5,737 bases of DNA, from positions 1 to 5,737 of the forward strand of contig CAYGWJ010000015.1 in NCBI GenBank assembly GCA_964353405.1, in the 5' to 3' direction. The position numbers were made by a program, and so were the translations under genes. The notes under the pieces are model-generated. The model had not been told where the DNA came from, made no database searches, and saw nothing but the letters and a program-made list of their open reading frames with translations. Every line of letters begins with the position of its first letter. Within the stretch, counting starts at the first letter, position 1. Below, one piece after another: positions 1 through 5,442 of this stretch. This DNA comes from JBGLNJ01 sp964353405 (GTDB taxonomy: Bacteria; Chloroflexota; Anaerolineae; Fen-1058).

Positions 1-864
1 GGCTCGGTCTACGATGATGCGCATGCTGTTGGAACCCGTGCGAACGGTTTTGGCCCGCACGAAGGACAGCGAGCGCAGCATAGCCTCGGCCTGGAAATCG
101 AATGGCTGTGTAGTGCGGAAATCGACCATATCGCCGCCGTAAGCGTGATGTCTTAGACCTTGAGGGGTATCCACCAGAAGCAGCTTCCCATTGTTCTGTA
201 CGCCCACCAGGTCGCAGTTATCTGCTTCGCTTACGTATTGGGTGGTGACAAATATCGTGCGTCCCTGGTTTTTAAGCTCCCTGAAATGATCCCAAAACTT
301 GCGTCTCAAGACGGGATCAATCCCAGCGGTCGGCTCGTCCAGAAAGATCAGTTGCGGGTCGTGGACCAGAGTGGCCGCCAGGCTGAGACGCCGCAGCATC
401 CCGCCGGAAATATCGCGGGCCAGCTTCCAGCGATGCTCGTACAGCTCTACAAATTTCAAGGCCCCCTTCAGACGTTTCCCCCGGAACAGGCCCATTCCAT
501 ACAGAGAGGCGGCAAAGTTAAGGTTTTCCCATACCGTCAAGTTGGGGTAGAGCACGAAAAGCTGTGGCATATAGCCGAGGCGCGCCCGCTCATTCTGGCT
601 GAACTGGGCCGGATTGCGATCGAGCACAATAACTTGGCCATCCGTAGGGGTGTAGACGCCCGTCAATAAGCGGATCGTAGTGGTTTTTCCCGATCCGCTG
701 GGCCCAATAAAACCAAAGATGGAAGAGCGGGGGACGTCAAACGAGACATCCTGTACCACTGTCTCATCTGCGAACTTTTTCGTCAAATGCTTGGCGCTGA
801 TGACAGAGTCTTTGATTGGATCCGGTAATAGTTGGCTCGGCTCAGATGGGGATGCCCGTGTCAT
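1..864 (-). CDS. ABC transporter ATP-binding protein, ABC-2/DrrA type (3' end outside window)
   Basis: This is the ATPase subunit of an ABC exporter; it would hydrolyse ATP at the cytoplasmic face to drive a partner permease, expected further left outside the window. The 288 visible codons hold a complete nucleotide-binding domain: Walker A GPSGSGKTT at residues 54-62, Q-loop Gln101 in GYMPQ, signature ISGGM at 152-156, Walker B LIFLDEP at 172-178 and D-loop AGID just after. The switch position reads TTQYVSEAD, with Gln209 where most ABC ATPases have His; TTQY is known in DrrA-like drug or lipid exporters. From about residue 225 a C-terminal extension begins and runs off the window edge. The start is ATG at 864, preceded by a strong AGGAGG five bases upstream. 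It lies 24 bases after the hydrolase gene and so is in the same operon. The substrate cannot be told from this sequence. Confidence 0.95.
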   Translation of the reverse strand, partial: MTRASPSEPSQLLPDPIKDSVISAKHLTKKFADETVVQDVSFDVPRSSIFGFIGPSGSGKTTTIRLLTGVYTPTDGQVIVLDRNPAQFSQNERARLGYMPQLFVLYPNLTVWENLNFAASLYGMGLFRGKRLKGALKFVELYEHRWKLARDISGGMLRRLSLAATLVHDPQLIFLDEPTAGIDPVLRRKFWDHFRELKNQGRTIFVTTQYVSEADNCDLVGVQNNGKLLLVDTPQGLRHHAYGGDMVDFRTTQPFDFQAEAMLRSLSFVRAKTVRTGSNSMRIIVDRA

Positions 865-869
865 GATAC

Positions 870-875
870 CCTCCT
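870..875 (-). promoter_or_regulatory. Strong Shine-Dalgarno site of the ABC ATPase gene
   Basis: Minus-strand AGGAGG lies five bases before the ATG at 864, inside the 24-base gap after the upstream hydrolase gene. It fixes the start of the ATPase and suggests the protein is translated well even though it is late in the operon. Confidence 0.8.
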
Positions 876-888
876 CGATTTGAACTCT

Positions 889-1779
889 CTAATCGCAGAA
901 AACTACCCTGTCAGTTGGCCGGCTAGTGAGCCTTTGCAAAACAACCCGCACGGCGATCACGGCGGCGACCACAGTGGCTGCCATAACCAGCACCCTGGCC
1001 AGAATGCTGCCAATCCGGCGAACCGTCTTCCAAACTGTGTGGTCCGATTTTGGATTGGAGACAAATACCTGTCCGGGTCGAGTGACTTGGTTACCAGACG
1101 GGGCGCTAAAGAACCTCGCAAAGCCATTGGGGCTGACAAAGAGGCGCAGGGTTCCGCTCCCTCCCCGGCCATTTGCGCCGGCCTTGGGGCGGTGAATAGT
1201 AACCGAATGCGGCAGCAGACCGGCGCGCTGTTGTTTGACGATTTCCTCGCGCATGCCCTCGGGCAGGCACACAGCCGCCAGGTCGCTGCATACCTGGCGA
1301 ATGGGGTCGTCAATTCGCCCCCAGGTGAGGACTTCTACGACGTCATAGGCCTCGCCTAGTTTGTTCTGAACGCAGGCGCGGAACTCGGCCGGTGTCATGC
1401 CGAAGCGCGCCAGCCAGGCATTGATGGGAATGCGCAGAAAGGGCCGCGGGCCATATTCGTCCTGGAAGCTGCGGTGGACGCGGGTGTTGGGCATGGATTC
1501 GGTCATGACGGGTTTGCCGGTGGGGGTATCAATTTCGCCCACGTCTACTGTTAGGTGCGAATAGCCGTAACGGCCGCTCAGATCGTCGATGAGACGACTT
1601 TCGAGCGAGCGTGGGACGAAGAGCAGCAGGGCAACGGTTGGGTCTTTGCTGGCCAGGTGGAAAGGTCCCGCGAGAGTGGTGGGGGTAGTTCCCTGTTTGT
1701 TCTCGTTGAGGGGCTGCTCGTTTCGCCGCAAGAAGCGCAGTATTTTGAGGAATGGGGCTGCACCCATCCGCGCGCCCAC
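889..1779 (-). CDS. Putative tail-anchored permuted NlpC/P60 (YiiX/LRAT-like) cysteine hydrolase
   Basis: No named family is certain; the fold assignment is my reading of motifs. Residues 47-57 form a hydrophobic strand, followed by YGYSHLTVDVG (71-81) with His75, VMTESMP (91-97) with Glu94, then LGEAYDV (141-147) and QVCSDLAAVCLP (162-173) with Cys164. The order strand, SH, E, G-x-YD, CS-D/E-L matches circularly permuted papain-like NlpC/P60 proteins (YiiX/YaeF and LRAT groups), where His precedes the catalytic Cys. Residues 185-245 are a Gly/Pro-rich linker. Residues about 256-282 form one hydrophobic helix flanked by Arg/Lys, so the enzyme part should face the cytoplasm on a C-terminal anchor; no signal peptide is visible. 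Family members cleave or transfer at amide or ester bonds in peptidoglycan or lipids; the substrate here is unknown. The start is uncertain: GTG at 1779 has only a weak ribosome site, ATG at 1767 is possible, and the frame stays open upstream to a TAG at 1813-1815. It lies in the lipid kinase/PAP2 operon. Confidence 0.6.
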   Translation of the reverse strand: MGARMGAAPFLKILRFLRRNEQPLNENKQGTTPTTLAGPFHLASKDPTVALLLFVPRSLESRLIDDLSGRYGYSHLTVDVGEIDTPTGKPVMTESMPNTRVHRSFQDEYGPRPFLRIPINAWLARFGMTPAEFRACVQNKLGEAYDVVEVLTWGRIDDPIRQVCSDLAAVCLPEGMREEIVKQQRAGLLPHSVTIHRPKAGANGRGGSGTLRLFVSPNGFARFFSAPSGNQVTRPGQVFVSNPKSDHTVWKTVRRIGSILARVLVMAATVVAAVIAVRVVLQRLTSRPTDRVVFCD

Positions 1780-1844
1780 GGCGATGAACTGCTCTGCGAT
1801 CTGGTACAGGGCCTACTCGGCGGGGGGCCGGTTTGATATTCTTG

Positions 1845-2615
1845 TTATGTCCCATCTTGTTTGCTACCTGCTGCTACGGGTTGGTGAATGAAAAATCGGG
1901 TCTTGCCCCAGCGATAAAACTGGATCACTCCAATCAGCACCAGGCTGCCCAGCAGATATGCCCCTACCACGTCACTGGCCCAGTGTTCACCCAGGTAGAT
2001 GCGGGATACACCGATTGTGAGCACCAGGCTGCCAAAGATCACCAGCAGCAAAGTGCGTTTCCATGAAATTTTGAGCAAAGTAAAAGCCAGAAACCAGATG
2101 AAACCGAAAAAGCCGGTGTAGAACATGACGTGCCCACTCGGGAAACTGTAACTGCTGAGTGTATCAAACACATGCACCAGGGCCGCAGCAGGACGCGGAC
2201 GCTGTATAAAATCCTTTACCAGCACATTGATGCCCTGGACAAGGACCGCTGTTGCCAGCGACATCAGGGCTTCCCAGTGCAGGCCAAAGCCGTAAATCAA
2301 CAAGATATTCAGACCCGTGATGATCAACGACTGAGGGAAAAAACCCACCCAGCTTATCAGGCTCATTAGCCCGGCAAAGAGTGGAAAATTAAGCGACTGG
2401 AGGGTTTTCGTGATCTGAAGATCAATGGGGAAAAAGGGCGTCGTTTTGACTAGGAAAGTCAATACAGCAAAAGCGCCAGTGACTACCAGCAGCACTAACT
2501 GGAACAGGACGGCCCGGTAGTGCCGCACGGGGGCTGGCTCAGTCTCAGCATGGGCAGCCTGGAGTGCCACGCCTTTGATCTTTTCAATCGGTTTTCCGCC
2601 CTTTTGTTCCGCCAT
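1845..2615 (-). CDS. PAP2-family membrane phosphatase
   Basis: This is a multi-pass phosphatase that removes phosphate from a membrane lipid such as phosphatidic acid or an isoprenyl pyrophosphate. All three PAP2 motifs are present: K134-(x6)-R141-P142, then P159-S160-G161-H162, then S204-R205 with H211 and D215. These supply the phosphate-binding residues and the His nucleophile and acid-base pair known for the family. A basic, soluble stretch of about 34 residues precedes roughly six hydrophobic segments (near 35-57, 76-112, 114-133, 165-182, 187-207 and 216-233), and the 256-residue length is normal for the family. The start is ATG at 2615 with AAGGA a few bases upstream. The gene begins only 19 bases after the lipid kinase stop, so the two are surely co-transcribed and may act in opposite directions on a shared lipid or in successive steps. 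The precise substrate (undecaprenyl pyrophosphate, phosphatidate or another) is not decided by sequence. Confidence 0.93.
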   Translation of the reverse strand: MAEQKGGKPIEKIKGVALQAAHAETEPAPVRHYRAVLFQLVLLVVTGAFAVLTFLVKTTPFFPIDLQITKTLQSLNFPLFAGLMSLISWVGFFPQSLIITGLNILLIYGFGLHWEALMSLATAVLVQGINVLVKDFIQRPRPAAALVHVFDTLSSYSFPSGHVMFYTGFFGFIWFLAFTLLKISWKRTLLLVIFGSLVLTIGVSRIYLGEHWASDVVGAYLLGSLVLIGVIQFYRWGKTRFFIHQPVAAGSKQDGT

Positions 2616-2634
2616 TTTTCCTTGAGGCTAAGGC

Positions 2635-3657
2635 CTATTCGACCAACGTTGCACTTTTTTCGCAATGATTTTTTCCCACAGCCGGGGAGACGGGCGCAGG
2701 CAGCATCTCAGCCGCATCTTGCTGCGGTATTGCTGGGGTGGGACTTTTCTCCGTGGTAATTACGCGCAGGGCACCCGGGCGCATTTTGATCGTTACCGTA
2801 CCCTTGCCCAGCGCGATCCCATCCGCCATCACATCCAGCTTGGGGGAGGCTTTCACCTTCAATTTGTGCGCCCGATAATGTTGAACCTTTCCATCGCCTG
2901 AACAGCCTCCATCCATCACTTTGCCAAAATAGCTGAGCAGGTCGGCTTCACTCAAGTCCGGACAAACAGAGATGTCCAGAAAGCCATTCTGCAAAGAGGC
3001 GTCCGGAGCCACCAGCAAGTTTTCTCCAAAAGCAGGTGTATTTGAAACCATCACCAACATCGTTTCAATCTCAATCTCGCTCTCGTCATCCAACGTCAGA
3101 AAAACCTTTGGCCTGGTTTCTTGATGGGTGAGAGTCAGGGCGGTAACCTTGGCGCCAGATAATCTTCCACTGGCGATTTTGTTTGCCGCGGGATAGATGG
3201 CGGCTGAGAGTCCGATGGTGGCCAGCTCGAAGAAAGAGAATTTTTTGCCTTGCCTGGTTTTCACCTGGCTCACATCCAGTTTGCGGGTGTTGCCGGAGGC
3301 GATCAAAGCACAGGCTTCTTCCAGGTTTTCGGGGATGCCCAGGCTCTTGGCGATATTGTTTTCTATCCCGGCAGGGATGATGCCCAGGTGAACTTTACTG
3401 CCGACCATCCCGCGCATAACCGCTTCGAGGGTGCCGTCGCCGCCCATGGCAATCACGATCTTGTACCCGTCTTTAATTGCTTGCCTGGCAATCGGTATAG
3501 CCTTTTCTTTGGGCTTGGCCAGAGCTACATCTACCTTCACACCGTTTTTCTTCAAATAGCCAGTAACCAGTTTCAGGTTATTAGCTGCCTCCGAGGCTTT
3601 TCCGGCGCCCGGGTTGACGATCAATTTGGCCCGGATGAACTTGTTCTTTTTTGACAT
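2635..3657 (-). CDS. Diacylglycerol kinase-type (YegS/DgkB fold) lipid kinase, divergent motifs
   Basis: This 340-residue protein has the DAGK catalytic fold, which uses ATP to phosphorylate a lipid such as diacylglycerol or a sphingoid base at the inner membrane face. VNPGAGKA (14-21) matches the N-terminal NPxxG motif, and MGGDGTLEAVMRG (71-83) is the nucleotide-binding GGDGT motif. GIIPAGIENNIAKSLGIP (92-109) corresponds to the usual PLGTxNDFA region, and a beta-sandwich C-terminal domain follows. Three usually conserved positions differ: Ile98 for the common Thr in GT, Asn224 in LQNG for the common Asp in DG, and Ile281 in ADGI for the common Glu in DGE, although Asp279 is kept. The last 35 or so residues are a Pro/Ala-rich tail outside the fold. 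The start is ATG at 3657, because AGAAGG lies seven bases upstream; an ATG at 3690 would translate through that ribosome site. It heads the operon that continues with PAP2, the hydrolase and the ABC ATPase. Activity could be altered or lost. Confidence 0.9.
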   Translation of the reverse strand: MSKKNKFIRAKLIVNPGAGKASEAANNLKLVTGYLKKNGVKVDVALAKPKEKAIPIARQAIKDGYKIVIAMGGDGTLEAVMRGMVGSKVHLGIIPAGIENNIAKSLGIPENLEEACALIASGNTRKLDVSQVKTRQGKKFSFFELATIGLSAAIYPAANKIASGRLSGAKVTALTLTHQETRPKVFLTLDDESEIEIETMLVMVSNTPAFGENLLVAPDASLQNGFLDISVCPDLSEADLLSYFGKVMDGGCSGDGKVQHYRAHKLKVKASPKLDVMADGIALGKGTVTIKMRPGALRVITTEKSPTPAIPQQDAAEMLPAPVSPAVGKNHCEKSATLVE

Positions 3658-3664
3658 TTCGAAT

Positions 3665-3670
3665 CCTTCT
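3665..3670 (-). promoter_or_regulatory. Shine-Dalgarno site deciding the lipid kinase start
   Basis: Minus-strand AGAAGG sits seven bases before the ATG at 3657. The longer reading from the ATG at 3690 would encode a short KEGFE stretch through this site and is therefore unlikely to be the true start. Confidence 0.7.
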
Positions 3671-3749
3671 TTCTTGAAAAAGCATCTCATTCAACGTATA
3701 CAGCAGAGCCAGCCAGTACATTGGTCAGGTTACCACCTGGGTCACTGGA

Positions 3750-4106
3750 TCACGATCTTGTCCAGACCGCCAGTTCGCCTTTGCCAGACACCTTGGGGTG
3801 GATACGCCAGAGAAAATCGTGATCCTGTTCCTCGGCTGTCGGAACTTTGAAACTCGCGATATGCACCCCTTGTGGATTAATCCCGTCAAATACGGCTCGA
3901 ATGGTCCCGTCTTTGCCACTGGTATCGAGTGCTTGCAAAACGACCAGGGTCTTGTGCTGGTGTTCGGCGTAAAGCAATTCTTGTAACTCGTCCAGTCTCT
4001 GGGTGAGTTCTGCCAGACCGATTCTATTCTCACGCTTTCTTGCAATGCTTATAGAGGGGCAGTTTGTCTGGCTGCCCCTCCTATCTTTGACTGCAACTTG
4101 TTCCAT
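3750..4106 (-). pseudogene. ppk2: PPK2 polyphosphate kinase remnant (truncated in the core)
   Basis: The frame encodes 118 residues, of which about 24-118 resemble the first part of polyphosphate kinase 2, an enzyme that moves phosphate between polyphosphate and nucleotides. LAELTQRLDELQELLYAE (31-48) is the typical N-terminal helix. VVLQALDTSGKDGTIRAVF (55-73) carries the Walker A loop with Asp61, Lys65 and Asp66. INPQGVHIASFKVPTAEE (76-93) and DFLWRIH (97-103) follow as in class III-like PPK2 proteins. The protein then ends at GELAVWTRS, exactly where full-length enzymes read GE(hydrophobic)FNRSHYED (Walker B and lid); a TGA at 3750-3752 stops it. None of the three minus-strand frames downstream resumes PPK2 sequence, so this is a deletion rather than a simple frameshift. 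Complete members are about 230-300 residues. The first 20 or so residues do not look like PPK2 and include a hairpin at the DNA level, so the 5' end may be lost too. I infer it is non-functional. Confidence 0.8.
4054..4080. repeat. 9-bp inverted repeat (hairpin) within the PPK2 remnant 5' end
   Basis: Arms GAGGGGCAG (4054-4062) and CTGCCCCTC (4072-4080) are perfectly complementary with a nine-base loop. No T-tract follows on either strand, so it is not a classical intrinsic terminator. It lies where the frame no longer resembles PPK2, and may mark the junction of a rearrangement or be a transcript-processing hairpin. Confidence 0.55.
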
Positions 4107-4135
4107 GCTGCCTCTTGTTTGGCGCGCAAGGCAGC
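4107..4135. repeat. 7-bp inverted repeat between the small membrane gene and the PPK2 remnant
   Basis: Arms GCTGCCT (4107-4113) and AGGCAGC (4129-4135) are complementary with a 15-base spacer. It directly precedes the ATG at 4106 on the minus strand and follows the small membrane gene stop by about 34 bases. There is no T-tract. It could be a weak terminator or an RNA-stability hairpin for the upstream small gene; the function is unproven. Confidence 0.4.
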
Positions 4136-4169
4136 AATTTGCATTGTCTATTCGTCAAGCGCGAGAGGC

Positions 4170-4334
4170 TTAAAACCGCAACACTCCAAGGAGGTTCAAT
4201 ACGACGAGTATGACTGCGATGACGAGCAGTGTGTGGATCAAGTTGCCGGTTTGCGGGATACGAGGACTTATGCTCCGACCAAAAAAGCCGAGCAGCCACA
4301 GCACGATTAGAACCACGATGATAGTCCACAACAT
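4170..4334 (-). CDS. Lmo0937-family (DUF5670-like) small membrane protein
   Basis: This 54-residue protein begins MLWTIIVVLIVLWLLGFFGR, continues with a short polar link SISPRIPQTGNLIH, and ends with a second hydrophobic segment TLLVIAVILVVLNLLGVLRF. The pattern is that of the Lmo0937-type small membrane proteins: MLWTI start, VLWLLG, then a (L/F)IH(x)LLVIAVI segment. It should form a two-helix hairpin in the cytoplasmic membrane. The molecular role of the family is unknown; members often sit near general-stress genes. The start is ATG at 4334, six bases from a near-consensus AAGGAGG, which strongly supports translation despite the small size. The stop is TAA at 4170-4172. It follows the YtxH gene by 145 bases containing a strong hairpin, so it could be transcribed by read-through or from its own promoter; I could not identify a convincing promoter. 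Confidence 0.88.
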   Translation of the reverse strand: MLWTIIVVLIVLWLLGFFGRSISPRIPQTGNLIHTLLVIAVILVVLNLLGVLRF

Positions 4335-4340
4335 GAGATT

Positions 4341-4347
4341 CCTCCTT
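4341..4347 (-). promoter_or_regulatory. Near-consensus Shine-Dalgarno site of the small membrane gene
   Basis: Minus-strand AAGGAGG lies six bases before the ATG at 4334. It is among the best ribosome sites in the window and is the main non-homology argument that the 54-codon gene is real. Confidence 0.85.
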
Positions 4348-4364
4348 CAGAATGATCTATGGGT

Positions 4365-4392
4365 AGCCACCCGGTCAACCGACCGGGTGGCT
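4365..4392 (-). terminator. Strong 12-bp hairpin downstream of YtxH (possible terminator or leader structure)
   Basis: Arms AGCCACCCGGTC (4365-4376) and GACCGGGTGGCT (4381-4392) pair perfectly around a four-base loop, a very stable GC-rich structure. On the minus transcript it lies 87 bases after the YtxH stop and 18 bases before the ribosome site of the small membrane gene. No run of T follows on either strand, so a standard intrinsic terminator is not shown. An alternative is a 5' structure of the small-gene mRNA. Flanking GGTCAAC/GTTGACC can form a competing pairing. Confidence 0.5.
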
Positions 4393-4479
4393 GTTGACCT
4401 AGCGGTCGAACAAGATGAAGCCGGTTGTTCTGCTCAACCATGTGATTGGGTTACTGCAGCGCCAATCGGCCCAGCGCGG

Positions 4480-4863
4480 TCAGGCTTGGGAACCCTGGAC
4501 GGCCGTTTTCCCAGCTTCGACGAGTGCAGACCAATTCTCCTTTTGCTCGTCGAGCACCGCCTGACCGCGTTGCTGCAGTTCATCCGCTTTCTCACGCACG
4601 TCGGCCCTGATCTGGCGGCCTTGGGTGCGGGCCTGCTTCAGCGCGTCTTCCACGGCTTCGGTCGTCTGCTCGCGCAGCTCCATGCTTTTCAACTGGATTT
4701 GAGCGCGCGTCCTTTTCCCCGATTGCGGCGCCAGCAACAGCATCGCCACCGCGCCAGCCAGTCCACCTATCAGCAGTCCGGCGAAAAAGCCCCCCACCTG
4801 ATTGACGCCGTTCTCGTGTTCGTGGTCATGATTGTCCATGCTGTCTTCTTTGCGATTGTTCAT
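4480..4863 (-). CDS. YtxH domain-containing membrane protein
   Basis: This 127-residue protein has the YtxH arrangement: a short polar His/Asp/Glu-rich N-terminus (DNHDHEHEN, 10-18), one Gly/Ala-rich membrane helix (GGFFAGLLIGGLAGAVAMLLL, 24-44) and the family signature LAPQSGKRTR (44-53). A long charged helix follows to about residue 115, likely coiled coil. The YtxH family was named from a Bacillus general-stress protein; its biochemical role is not established. The start is ATG at 4863 with AGGAGA seven bases upstream; a second ATG at 4839 has a similar but weaker upstream sequence (AAGAAG). It begins 67 bases after the YggT-like gene, in the same direction, so both probably belong to one transcript of small envelope proteins. 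A stable hairpin follows downstream. Confidence 0.9.
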   Translation of the reverse strand: MNNRKEDSMDNHDHEHENGVNQVGGFFAGLLIGGLAGAVAMLLLAPQSGKRTRAQIQLKSMELREQTTEAVEDALKQARTQGRQIRADVREKADELQQRGQAVLDEQKENWSALVEAGKTAVQGSQA

Positions 4864-4930
4864 TCTGTCTTCTCCTGTGTGATGGTTCGAGCAATTGCCT
4901 GATGGCTCAACCCCTGACGATTAATCGCGG

Positions 4931-5425
4931 TTAGCCGCTGCGGGTGGTGTGTGTCGTGCGCTCGCTGCCGCCCGGCGTCTGCTCCCGCACCGAGCGCGTG
5001 ACCGTGCGAGCGCTGGGGCGATCCGCAACGATCCGGATCACGCGAACGACACCCCAAAAGATCAGCGCATAGATGGCCATGGCAAAGAGTGCCGTCACTT
5101 CGAGGATCATGCCACCGGACGCGGGCGTGCCGATCAAGCCCGTGAACGGCGCCATGAACGGCCCTGTAATCCCATACATGAAAACGGCAAAGCCGCTGTT
5201 CGGATTGGCCGCAATCAATTTCAACATGAAGCGAAGCCCCAGCAAAATCTCGAGTAGACCCAGTATGCTCCAAACGATCCGTGTGACCTGGAACAACACC
5301 AGCCGCCGCTCCGCTGCAACATCGCGTGTCACCTGCTCGGTCGCTGCGTAGCCAGGCTGTTGAGTGACCACCGTTTCCTCGCGGCGATCCACGGAGACCT
5401 GATTGGTCGGTTGATTCACAGACAT
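4931..5425 (-). CDS. YggT-like integral membrane protein with hydrophilic tails
   Basis: The 164-residue protein has a polar N-terminus (1-41) with alternating acidic and basic residues, a first hydrophobic region at about 43-72 containing LLGLRFMLKLIAANPNSGFA, a loop with YGITGPFMAPFTGLIGTP (84-101), and a second hydrophobic segment at about 106-133 containing LFAMAIYALIFWGVVRVI. The tail is Arg/Thr-rich. The pattern of an LLG-LRF-LKLI-ANP helix, an IT-PF-APF loop and a second helix ending W-G-(I/V)-V-R matches YggT-family proteins, small integral membrane proteins of poorly known function. The start is ATG at 5425, preceded by AAGGAG; an in-frame ATG at 5542 would add 39 residues read through a MITE-like repeat and is rejected. 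It stands between the GlsB-like and YtxH genes on the same strand. Confidence 0.85.
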   Translation of the reverse strand: MSVNQPTNQVSVDRREETVVTQQPGYAATEQVTRDVAAERRLVLFQVTRIVWSILGLLEILLGLRFMLKLIAANPNSGFAVFMYGITGPFMAPFTGLIGTPASGGMILEVTALFAMAIYALIFWGVVRVIRIVADRPSARTVTRSVREQTPGGSERTTHTTRSG

Positions 5426-5429
5426 GGTA

Positions 5430-5435
5430 CTCCTT
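5430..5435 (-). promoter_or_regulatory. Shine-Dalgarno site deciding the YggT-like start
   Basis: Minus-strand AAGGAG lies four bases before the ATG at 5425. It supports the 164-residue reading over the 203-residue reading, whose start has no such site and falls in the repeat-bearing intergenic region. Confidence 0.75.
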
Positions 5436-5442
5436 GTGTCTC

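Noticed and set aside
160..669. Plus-strand open frame of 169 codons
   Set aside because: It is antisense to the ABC ATPase gene, whose minus frame carries all canonical motifs; the plus product resembles no family.
832..1359. Plus-strand open frame of 175 codons
   Set aside because: It overlaps the start of the ABC gene and the hydrolase gene on the other strand, has low-complexity composition, and has no ribosome site that I can defend.
3713..3748. Imperfect hairpin (CCAGT/ACTGG with inner CAGGT/ACCTG) before the lipid kinase
   Set aside because: The stems are short and interrupted and no T-tract follows, so it is too weak to call a terminator.
3658..3749. Possible promoter of the lipid kinase operon (TATACG-like box near 3695)
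   Set aside because: No -35 element lies at acceptable spacing, so the match is no better than chance.
3725..4045. Second minus-strand frame of 106 codons over the PPK2 remnant
   Set aside because: It is out of frame with the PPK2 motifs and shows no PPK2 continuation after the stop at 3750, so it does not support a simple frameshift.
4210..4902. Plus-strand open frame of 230 codons
   Set aside because: It is the complement of the small membrane gene and the YtxH gene, both supported by family motifs and strong ribosome sites.
4860..5273. Minus-strand open frame of 137 codons overlapping the YggT-like gene
   Set aside because: It is a different frame of the same strand, rich in Arg/His/Gly, with no family resemblance; the YggT-like frame explains the region.
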